Below, one piece after another: positions 12,290 to 23,900 of a stretch of 64,000 bases of DNA (within the stretch, counting starts at the first letter, position 1; each line of letters opens with the position of its first letter). A program made the position numbers and the translations under genes. This stretch comes from Phalacrocorax aristotelis (Eukaryota > Chordata > Aves > Suliformes > Phalacrocoracidae), in NCBI RefSeq assembly GCF_949628215.1, contig NC_134287.1, positions 23,567,501-23,631,500 of the forward strand. Reading direction: 5' to 3'. Below the pieces are notes generated by a model. That model was not told where the DNA came from. It was given only the letters and a program-made list of their open reading frames with translations, and made no database searches.

Positions 12290-12540
12290 TCGGGGCGCAT
12301 TTCACTTAGGCAGGTACGGAAAGGAGCAGGTGTGAATAATCCGACTTTCAAGTGCGCGTGGGGTTTTTTTATCCTGTTGTCATTTTCCCTTAGGAGCCAG
12401 GAAAACGGCTCCGGTTCTTCGCTGCTGTTCCAGCGTCGTGTCTCGGTACGTTCAAAGCCGGGGCGAAGATTAATTTCTAAACTTGATTTACTCCGTCTGT
12501 AACCGTGGTACAACTCGAGTGAGGTCTCGCCAACCCACCG
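12290..12540. promoter_or_regulatory. Candidate enhancer island within the CpG block
   Basis: A balanced-composition stretch flanked by extreme GC. It holds AGGTGTGAA at 12328-12336, a T-box half-site, and TCAAGTG at 12348-12354, the core recognised by NK2-class homeodomains. It also has several AT-rich homeobox-like words near 12465-12490. Function is inferred from motifs and position only. Confidence 0.28.
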
Positions 12541-12568
12541 CTTCCAGTGAGTAGGAATTTGCAGGACT

Positions 12569-12581
12569 CCCCCCCCCCCCC
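12569..12581. repeat. Poly-C tract
   Basis: An uninterrupted run of 13 C bases in the CpG block. Confidence 0.85.
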
Positions 12582-14094
12582 TTCCCCTGCAATGAGGAGC
12601 TGCCCTGACAGCAAGGCAAGGATCTCCTCAGATCGGAGCGAAATCAATCAAAGCGAGCGACGCGCCTGGCCCGCAGTGGCGGCACCTGCAGCCCGGGGGG
12701 GTGGGGGCGCCGCTCGGGGCCGCCAGCGGCAGCGCCGGGCCGGGTCCCCCCGGGGGAGACCCCGACCCCGGCCCAGCCGCGCAGCCGGAGCCGCCGGGCC
12801 GGGCCCGCCGCCCCCTGGCGCGGCCGCCCCCGGCTGCGGGCCCCGGGAAGGGGCGGCCGGGCCCGCGGCTCCTGCGCCCCGGGGCCGGCCCCGCCGAGCA
12901 GAGCCGCGCTGCCCCATCCGCCCTCGGTGCGGGGAGCCGCGGGAGCGCCGGCCCCGCACCGCGCTGCGGAAGGCGGATGCAGGACGGGGCAGTTGCGATG
13001 CGGGAGGCATCGGGCCCCGCACCTGCCCCGGGGGGCCCGGGCTGCCGCTCCGCTGCGGGCAAGGGAAGCGGGGCCGGCCCGCAGCGCGGCCGCTGCGTTC
13101 CCCCAGGCTGCGAGGCAGGAGCTACGGCACGGAAAGAAAAGAATCTCTCATTCATTTTAAAAAAAAAAAAATGGCGAAAAAAGCGGCTTGACAAGGAAGC
13201 TGGCTTACACCCACCAGGCCTCGAATACGCCCCAGAGGAGAAAAGCAGCGCCCTGGGCAGCTGCGAGGCACCTCGACGGCTGCGTAATTACCTGGGTCTC
13301 GTCATGGGCAGGTCGTGAACACAACCTGCGGGTGCGGGCCGGGGCTGCCGCTCCCAGGAGCCCAGCTGGAAGGCGAGGGAGGGAGGTGGTGCTGTAGACC
13401 TCCGCCGGTAAGCTCGTCCAGTTCGCCCTCGATGTTCTGCAGCGGCCGGTGCCCGGGCAGCGCAGTGGGGCACGTCCCAGCCCCTGCCTCCCGCCGCCCC
13501 GTCACCACCGCAACGCCCTTCCGTGCCAGCAACCGGCGCGGCCGCGGCGCCTGCACAGGGCACGGCAGGGCTGCGCGTCCAGCCCGCCACGCACCTCTTC
13601 TTTCCGGGGCTGGGGGCGCCCCGGGTCGCGCGTTCCCCTGCGGCAGGGAGCCCCGCTCCCGGCGGTGCCGTCGGAGCAGCCGGCCTCCGTCGGGGCGCAG
13701 GGCTCGGCCGGCTCAGCCCGCCGCCCCCCGCCTCTTCCCTCGCGGAGCGGCGGCCGCCGGGGCGGGGGCTGCGGGCCCCGAGGCTGCGGCGGCGCCCAGC
13801 AGCAAGGCCCGGGGAGGCCGGTGCGTGGCCCCAGCCCGCAGCGCCGCCGGAGCCGGGGGAAGCGCCGGCCCACGGCCCAGCGGGCGGGTCGGGGGAAAAG
13901 AGCGGCCCTAAAAATTAGCGCCCTCCCCCCCCGCCTTCCACTAGTGAAGCAAAAGCCAGGAATCCCCGTGCCCCGTGTTCTCCCGGCCAAACCCAGGGCA
14001 AAGCCTCCCCCAGCTCGGCCGCGGTGCCCCGGGCACCCAGCGGGACAGGGACCGAAAGTGAGTAATGCAGGAAGAAACTCGCTCAAGGAGAAGC

Positions 14095-14681
14095 TTGTTA
14101 AATAATTTATTGATTTATACAAAGTCTGTCCAACCCGTGTGGAGACATCATTTGATCCCAATGTAAAATCAAGCATCTGTTTTTTCTCTCGTGTTTTTCT
14201 GGGTTGTTTTCTCTTGATATTATTAAGCATAAAGTCCAGAGGCAGGAGAAATCAAACTGCCAAAACACTGAGGGAGGGAGTGAAAGAAAACAGCCATTTT
14301 TACGCTAGAAATATACATCACAAAATCTGAAATTTACTATATACAAAGTGGCTGAGCTTGGATTTGGTGACCCATACAAAACATAACAAAATCTGATTGT
14401 TAGGAGCAGGAAATTGGCAAGGAAGCTTAAAGAAAGAAGGGCAAACCTTAAAGGGACACAAAACAAAAACCAAGAAGTTGGAAAAATTCCTCTGAAATTT
14501 ACATCGATGAGAAGGAAAATAATTTCATAACTTATTCTGTAAAAAATATATACATTTCACATACATCTTAGGCTGTACAACACACCACTTCAAACATCCA
14601 GTTACAATTCTCTGTCGTGGCGCCTACCACAGTGGCTCACCCAGCCGCGGCCACCCGCAGCAGCCATCGGTGCCCGTGCCC
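14095..14681 (-). other. NKX6-2: NKX6-2 3'UTR
   Basis: AT-rich sequence immediately after the stop codon, sharply different from the GC-rich flank beyond about 14090. A minus-strand AATAAA lies at 14111-14106, right at this boundary, implying a 3'UTR of about 580 bases. The left end is approximate. Confidence 0.7.
14106..14111 (-). terminator. NKX6-2: NKX6-2 poly(A) signal
   Basis: AATAAA on the minus strand (tttatt on plus), about 570 bases after the stop and at the AT/GC composition boundary. Confidence 0.65.
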
Positions 14682-16676
<1,995 letters not shown>

Positions 16677-17395
16677 TCATCAATGAACGCGGGTCCTTCC
16701 CCAAGCACGCCGGCAGCCGCTCTGTTGTAACCCCGCGCCCGAGCGCCGGCCGCGGGCGGGACGGTCTCTGCTCGCAGGATCAAAGCAACAGCAAGTACCA
16801 AAGTTTGCTGGGAGCAGGAAAACCCCGGCGCTTCTCCGCCCGCCCCCGCAGCTCGGCGCCGCGCACGGCCAACTTCCAGGCTGAAGCACGGAGACAGCCC
16901 AGTCGGGGCAGCACGGCAAGGCGGCGGAAAGGGCGTCCCGGGGAGATCAGCCCCCCGCCGGCGGCGCGTCCCCGGGCGGGCTGCGGCTCCTGCACGCAGC
17001 GCGACGGGGGGTGGGGTGGGGGGTCGGGTCGGGCCGGGCCCGGCGCGTTGGGCGCCGCGGGGCTGGGCTGGGCTCCGCGCCTCGCCTCGGCCGCGCGTCC
17101 CGGCGGCGGCAGCGGGGGACCCTCCGCGCCGCGCCCCGGGGCGCAGATAACCGCGCGGGCACCTGCGAGCTCCGCGCCCATTGGGCGGCCGCCTCCCCGC
17201 GCCGCCGCCGCGGCCCAATCGGCGAGCGGCGAGCGCCCCCACCCCGACACGTCACCGCCGGGTCGGGCGGCCCCGGGCGCCGTGGGAGCGCGCCGAGCCG
17301 CACGTGGCCGCGCCGCCGCCGACGGGACCCCCGCGCCGCGCCGCGCCCCGCCCCGCCCGCCGAGGTCAGCCCCGCCGCGCCCAGCTCCGCTCCGC

Positions 17396-17416
17396 TCCCC
17401 CCCCCGCCCCCCCCCG
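17396..17416. repeat. C-rich tract in NKX6-2 upstream region
   Basis: Two runs of C separated by one G, about 740-760 bases above the NKX6-2 start. Confidence 0.8.
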
Positions 17417-17695
17417 GCGAGGCACCGCCGCCGCCCCGGCCGCTTGCGGCGCGACCCGCCTCCGAGCCCCAGAGGGCACGGCGCTGCGGGACCCGCCCGC
17501 GCCGGCGGGGCCGGGGGGGCGGCCCGCGGGGGCCCGCCGAGCGCCGCTCAGGTGCGGGAGGACGGCGGCTCCGAGCGGGAGGGGCTGCGCCGTACTTCCC
17601 GTGGCTCGGTTGCTCTTTCGTCGGGCGACCGGTTCCGTCTTCTGTTGCGCGCCAGCCTGTCCCCTTGTATTCGAGTCGAACGTTGAAAGCCCGGT

Positions 17696-17703
17696 TATAA
17701 AAG
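17696..17703 (+). promoter_or_regulatory. Canonical TATAAAAG on the plus strand
   Basis: TATAAAAG flanked by GC-rich sequence, pointing away from NKX6-2. It resembles a TATA-box core promoter for a divergent transcript. No protein-coding exon is recognised downstream, so a non-coding RNA or a chance match are both open. Confidence 0.3.
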
Positions 17704-17830
17704 CCGTCGTACGTCCTGGGCTGCGTGGCCGCTCCGCTCGGCGGTCCTTGCCGCCGGTGCCGAAACGCACTGGCACCGGAGGGGTGCTCCCTTCGGGACC
17801 TGGCGGGGGGGGGGAGAGCCCCTCGTCTTC

Positions 17831-18480
17831 GAAGGGAAAAAAATGGCTGTTGCATCATCGCGGAACGAAGCTCGTTCGCACAAACAGAATTTCCACCGGT
17901 ATTCTTCTTAATCGAAAACAGGCTGACTTGTCAAGAAAAGAAGAATTCGGATTTGAGGTTTTTTTTGTAGAAAACAATCCTGGAAACGGGCTTTATAGTG
18001 CATTCTTTGCCTTAGAACTGCCTTCTCCTACGGTTTTGAAGCATTGCTAACCAAGGAAAATATGAACCACAACAAGTGGGGAATTAAAACTTTTCCGAGT
18101 GTTCGCAAAGTAAACATGAATCGACTGCACCACATCAGAACAATTACTAAAAGGCGCGTCCCTTTGGGTGCAGTTATGTCTACCTGCAGAACCGTTTGCA
18201 GGTGAATTAGGGTGTCGCTTAACCTGAAACAACAGCCCTAATGCCGAAGGAAGTTCGGGAACGATGACTCGGGCGCGATCAACGATCTTTATTTTCAGTC
18301 GCTGTAACAGCCTGTGTGTCTTGGTACGTGCATCCTCATAAACAGCTTAAGGTACAAACGTGAGATTAAAAAACGACGCTGCCCTGAAGAAGGTTTAATA
18401 AGCGACTTCATCGCTTTTTCCTCTCTCTATTGTAAGCGGCAGCAGCACAGAAAGCCGTAACGGGTTTACCCGGCTCTCTC
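17831..18480. other. AT-balanced gap inside the CpG domain
   Basis: About 650 bases of balanced composition between GC-rich blocks. It contains SOX/homeobox-like ACAATTACT near 18139 and the E-box inverted repeat at 18182-18203. It is a candidate regulatory interval of NKX6-2 by position. No coding signal. Confidence 0.4.
18182..18203. repeat. E-box inverted repeat
   Basis: ACCTGCA at 18182-18188 and TGCAGGT at 18197-18203 are exact reverse complements, and the symmetry continues inward (AAC/GTT) with one unpaired base. The right arm runs into CAGGTG, a ZEB/E-protein site. Confidence 0.6.
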
Positions 18481-20930
18481 GACTGAGCGCCACCAGCTCT
18501 GCCCAGTGTCATCTCTGCAACGCCTGCGTACGCCGGGAAGGAGCTGCCGGTGCCATCTGCTCTCCGCCTCCGGCGCGGCTCGGGATCGCGGAGCCGCGGG
18601 AAGGTGCTGGAGGCGGCCCGGCGGCGGGGCGCGGACGGCCCCCGGAACGCCGCGGATCCGCCGGGGGTTGCGTCCGTCTGTGGCGGTCCGTGCTTCGGCC
18701 CGGCCCGCCGCCGCGGGCGGTGCCCCCGGTGCAAGCCGGGGTAGCCGTGCCTCCTCCCGCCGGGCGCGCCGTACCCACCGCCCGCCGGGATTTCGCCTCT
18801 GAGCGCGAACTCTGCAGCACGGAGCGGTCCGGCTCGGCGAACGGGAGGGCGGCCTCTCCGCCCCGCTGCGGCGGGGGCCGGGCGCTCACCGACCGCTACG
18901 CGCAGGCAGCGGCGGCCGCCCCCCAGGAGCGGGCCCCGCCGGGACTCCGCCGCCCGGTGCAGGGGGACCGATGGAACGGGGTAAGAGCGCGGCCTCCGCC
19001 ACCCCGGCGCCAGCGGGGCAGGACCGAACCCCGCGCCGCAGCCCGGCCGCACCGACGGGCTCGTTTGCAGCCAGGCTACGGTACCGGCGGTAGGGGTGGG
19101 CCGGGGGCGCCCCGGACCCGCGCCCGCGGCGGGGCGGAGCGGAGCGCAGTGCCTAGCTGGACGGTACGGGCCTCCTGCCCGCTGCGAGGTGGCAGCGGGG
19201 AACCCGGCTCCCCCGGAGACACCGGAGTGTCGGCGTCCGCGTTCCGCCTCCCCCCCCCACCCCCGCTCCCTTGGGACGCTTCTCGGCTCCTGCGCCCGTC
19301 GCAGCCAGGACCCGACGCGCGTTCCCCCGGCTGCCGCCAGCGCCCGCGGCCGCTGCGGCGCTCTCCGGGGACCCGCCGCCCGGAGCCCCGGCCAGCGGCG
19401 GGCCTCCCGCAGCGCGGCCTCCGTGCCGGCGGCCCGGCCGAGCGAGACCCAAGGGGCAGGTCGGCAGCTTGCCTCCCGCCCCAAGTCCTCTGGGTTAGAA
19501 TTCACGCTAAAACAGTGCTCTGAGGCCGGCTGACAATTTATATCTGTCATCAGTGACGCTTGTTGCACATTACTGGTACGTTTGTCCTGTACATTGACGA
19601 CTTCTGCAGTCTAATACCCCTGTTTTTCCAGATGGAAACCTGTGGCGTTTGTCTCTGCAGACCCCGCGGCCTGATAAAACTGCTTTTGTGTCTTTTCTTC
19701 CAGCCCTCCGACGAGGGGTGGCACCGAGGGAGGCTTCCCGGCTCCGGCTCCCCGCCCCCGGGCGAGCAGTGGGTCCCCTCCTGCCCCGCCGCTCCCTCTC
19801 CCCGATGCCGCTGGATCCCCTGCTCTCGGCCGGACTGCCCCCTCCCGCCGGGACTCCAGGCTGCTCCAGGTCCAAGCGCTCCCCAAGTCGTAAGCAAACC
19901 CCGTTTCGGCTGCGGAGGCCGTGCCGCTCGGGGGCGGCGCAGCGGCAGGGTAGCCCCGCGACGGCTGCGAGGCGGCTGCACCGCGCGCTCCGAGCGCCGG
20001 TCCCGGCCCGGAGCCCCGCCCGGCGGCCGCTGCTCTCGCCCTGGGTGGTCTCGGTACCACGAGGTGGGGTTTCGCCGCTGGGAAGAGGCCGCCCCTCGGA
20101 GCCCGCTGCCCGGCGGGGTGCCGGAGCGCCGTGCTGGCGGGGCACCGTGCTCCGCCGAGTCCGCTGCCTGCGGCCGGGCGCGTTTTGGCAGAGGACTTTG
20201 TGGAGTGGAAACAAAACGGTCTGAGATGTTTCTGGTTACACGTACATCCCACTGCGGAGCGGCGCCGGATTGACCTGGGAGCGCTACAGCCCGCTCTGGC
20301 GTGCGGACGCGCCGCCTTCGCTTTGTGAGACGCCGCTTCGTGGAGGTTAATTTGGGCGGAGGAGAACGGGCACGGCCGTGGCAGCGCCGGGTCACCCGGC
20401 CGAGCCGCCCCCGCAACGGGGCCTTGCCGCAGTGGGGTGCACGGCGCGGCGGGTGTCCCTCCTGCGGGCCCGGCGGAGCGGGCCCGGCCCCCGCCGCGCC
20501 CCCCGGCCCCGCAGCGCCCCCCGCCCGCAGCGCCCCCCGCGGCGCGGCCCCCCCCCCCCGCCCCGCAGCCCCCCCCGCCCCGCAGCCCCCCCCGCCGCCG
20601 TGGCGGGCTGGCGGCGCCCCCTGGCGGCCCCGCACTCCCCGGCGCCGCCGCCGCCGCCCGAGCGCTCCCGCCGCGCTCCCCGGGGCCGCGCCGCTCCCCC
20701 GCCGGGGCGGGAGGCCGGGGCGTCGTGGCGAGCGCCGGGCGGCGAGAGGGGGCGCGGGCCCCCGGCGCGAAGGCGCGCGGGCGGAGGCCGGCAGCGGAGC
20801 TCGGGGGAGCCGCGTGGTGCCGCCGCGCCGTCCCGTGCAGCGCTCCCGCTCGCATAGCGTGGTGCGGGGAGCCGGGAGCGCCGTCTCCTTCGGCTGTGAG
20901 GCCACGGTGTGTTTCTCTTGGGCTCTCCTC
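18481..20930. other. Upstream CpG-rich block, no supported gene
   Basis: Strongly GC/CpG-rich sequence in two lobes, about 18500-19490 and 19720-20900, separated by a more balanced 200-base stretch. Overlapping ORFs of 386 to 451 codons exist in several frames and on both strands. Their composition (Ala, Arg, Gly, Pro) is what GC-rich DNA gives by chance, and none resembles a known family. It is best read as CpG island, possibly the promoter of an unrecognised transcript. Confidence 0.6.
20497..20600. repeat. C-rich minisatellite-like array
   Basis: Imperfect repetition of a unit close to CCCCGCAGC followed by six to eight C bases, about 15-16 bases long, with several degenerate copies. It has strong quadruplex potential on the minus strand. 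Confidence 0.65.
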
Positions 20931-20999
20931 GATCATGAAGGCGGCGGTTTGTCAACGCATTTGGATGCAGTTCCAGGTTGGGCAGAGGATTCATTTCTA

Positions 21000-23900
21000 C
21001 CGTTTAAAAGTAATAAGCGCTTTGTTTTGCCCCTGACATGAGTAACCTTTCTTTCAAAGGACATGGAAGCAAAACTGAGATCGGTAACATCAAAGTAATC
21101 TGAGACTTACGCACCCGACATATTCAGAATGGAGTGTTGTGATACACAGTCCAGTATTAAATGCTGCAGTACAGATAACTGCAGGCAAGTTCTGTTTAAC
21201 CTTCCAGTACTTTTTGTCATGCATACGGCTGAAGTATCCTTTCTTGCAGCTTCTGTGCAGCTGAATATGTCTGAGAGGCTAGGTACTAAAAGAAAACAAA
21301 CCCCGAATAAGAATAATCTGTGTTTTACTTTTATTGGGTGCAAATCCATGCGCTTTCCGTCTCACTTTATGGACTACAGAGAGGTCAGATGCGCAGTACG
21401 TGAAAGCTTCCCCCACTGTGCTGTTCGTTATTCAGAAGTGCAGCTGTAAATGTCCGTGTGAAAACCGAGCGATTGGGAAGGGGGAGCTCAGGGCAGCTCT
21501 CTGCACAGCCTTCTTTTTCGGAATTATTCTGCTGCTGGTGGAGTGAAGCTAGGTAGGGGAGGGAAAGCGGTATCGTTGCGTGGAGTTACAAGAGAGCAGG
21601 AAAACCCATGTTGAGGCTACAACCATGCTGCCTGCCTGTGTTCCTGACAGTATGGATGCTGCTTCTTCACAGCATACCTAAAAGAGTTCCTTGTGTTTAA
21701 AAAATGAGGGGTGTTTTGGGCTAGAAATGCAGTCGCTAGAAAACAAAGTCGTTTTAGACTAGATGATCGCTGTTGAACCATCTTCACAGGATGATGTATG
21801 TCCTGTGAAAGGCTATATTTAATAGTTTTCATTATGATCCTTGGCACAAAAAGTAGGAATATGCTAATGGTGCAGAGCTGAGAGTCCTCATTCAGTATAA
21901 AGTGGCACGCAAGAGAAACTGGATGACCTTGAGAACAGAGTAACAAAAATGTGAAGAAACATAAAAACGCAAAAATGACATTATTGCCTTAGAGTGTGGT
22001 ATAGTTATAGTATTGTACTTAGGGCAAAATATGAAACAGCATTTCATACAGCTGTGGCAGAATTCAGGCTCTTAAATTTAGGGGAGAGATTTGCAGATTT
22101 TTTTTTTTTCCCATGGGCTTGAAATTGCAGGGAATAAAAAGTCAATGATGGTGCATGCCCAACCATCTGGGCAGAGCTGGCCGTTTAGGTGCTTGGCCTC
22201 TGTCTGCTGGAGATGCAGACTAAGGTGAAGTCAAATGAAGAAAATCAGTTACATAACAAGGGATCAGATTCAACAATCTGGGAAGTCCCCTTCTCTCTCA
22301 AACTCTCATTTTCTGTTTCCCCCGCTCCTCTGCCTGCTCAGGTGCGCTGTCCTGTCCCTTCTTCCTGCTTTGGAGAGGCACCGCAGAGCCCAGGGCAGCA
22401 GAGGAGCACAGGGATGCTGTGGAGGAAATCAGCCCCTAGCAGGGGGTCCGCAGGTGGAAATCCTCTACCTAGTCGAGTATCCGGGGGCATCCACTGTGTT
22501 CGCTGTTCAGTCATACGCACCCAGTAGTTTTGACTTTTTTTTAACACTTCCAGGCAAAGTCTCATGAGGAGTCTGCCTGCAGGTGTAAGGCAGACTGCCA
22601 CACCCCCCCACCCCCACCCCCCCCGGTCACGTACTGCCAGCGTTAGCTCCGTCATATGGTCTGAACAAGGGAGAAGAGCACACGGCAGGGAGTACTGAGA
22701 GAATCCCAGGGCCGGGAGGAGTCTGTAACCTTCCCAGCTTCCCCTGCCTCTCTGATGCAAGCTGGGCATCTTTGTGCTCACAAGGTCATTTACTGAAAAC
22801 TGAATCCACTGGCAGAAAACCGTGATGAAGACCAGAATGCACAGTACAGAAATGCCACTGGTCAAGGGGTCCTTGCATGCCACAGCGAGAAGGAATATAT
22901 AAAGAAATGCCCACTGAGCGGTATAATTTAGGGATACTGTACTCTGCCATTAAAGGGGAAGCATATTTGCAGAGGAAATACATTTTGTTCTTCTTCATGA
23001 TGGCTGGTGGCTCATTCTGTTTATACACACAAAAATGTCCAATAAATAAACTTTCCAAGATTTTGTGAAAATTAATTCCTAAAAGATATGGGAAGAAAGA
23101 AAGGCAACAATGTGTCCTCACTCAAGAGTTTGTGTGCATAAGCTGCAGGGTTTTTTGTCTTCAATCTGTCATTGTGAACAAAGCAGTACAAAGTATTTTA
23201 ACAACTGTCTGGTAGTCTGCGTTTTTATAGCTTTCTAATACAATGCTCCTAGTTATATCCTTAAATTGGAGTATTGTATTACAAGGTTGCATAAATAAAG
23301 CCAGCTGAGCACTCATTTACATGGAGACTTCAATTTGTTCTTACACTACGTTTATTTTTGTAAGGCTGGAAAGAATCTTTTCCTAAATATTATATCATTC
23401 TTCTGCTTAACAATAAAGCATTGGTGTCTCGGTGTCAAAAGCTAGTTATTGCCAGTGGTGCTTAAGCCCAGAATTCCTGGTTGGCAAGTTTATAGTCTTG
23501 TGTCCTTTGCCAGTGATATTTGAGAGTCAATTTAGTGCGTTAAGAAACTGATTTGCAAACTGTGTCACAGCTGAGGGCTGCAGTTCCCCCTCCACAGAAT
23601 TCAGTCTCTGCCCCGTGCTGTAAGGTTGAAGAAATCACCCTGTAATGAAGATTTTATGTCTTGTTACCACCCTTCTGAACTGTTCCAGGACTAGGAAATG
23701 CCGCCGCACTGCAGTCAGACTACTGCTGCTGTTCGGCCGTTTCTGTGGCGGGCCCCGAGCGCCCCGAAGGCCGTGCGGGCCCTGGTCAGCCACAGCGGGG
23801 ACTGCCCTCCCCACCTCCCCACCCCTGGCCCCAGAGCCCTAAGCTCAGCCCTGGGCCTTTGCTCCTGCTGGCCTGGTTTGTGCGCTGCGGGGCTGTGCCC

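Larger units (their letters stand above)
12060..14090. other. CpG-rich block 3' of NKX6-2
   Basis: Very GC- and CpG-rich sequence with G and C homopolymer runs, abutting the 3' end of NKX6-2. Long ORFs occur on both strands and in several frames at once, as expected when stop codons are rare; none resembles a known protein. Two more balanced stretches, about 12290-12540 and 13140-13330, interrupt it. Confidence 0.7.

Noticed and set aside
12547-13911. Several overlapping ORFs of 190-240 codons in the 3' CpG block
   Set aside because: Open in multiple frames on both strands, low-complexity translation, no splice or start logic.
18408-19568. Minus-strand ORF of 386 codons
   Set aside because: Same GC artefact; it crosses composition boundaries and matches no protein I know.
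19550-20936. Minus-strand ORFs of 451 and 441 codons in two frames
   Set aside because: They overlap each other and plus-strand ORFs in extremely GC-rich DNA. Composition is Ala/Arg/Gly/Pro with no domain or family resemblance. Stop codons are simply rare here.
21741-21800. Phrase resembling the CR1 tail (actagatgatc...)
   Set aside because: Only a dozen bases match and the terminal repeat is missing.
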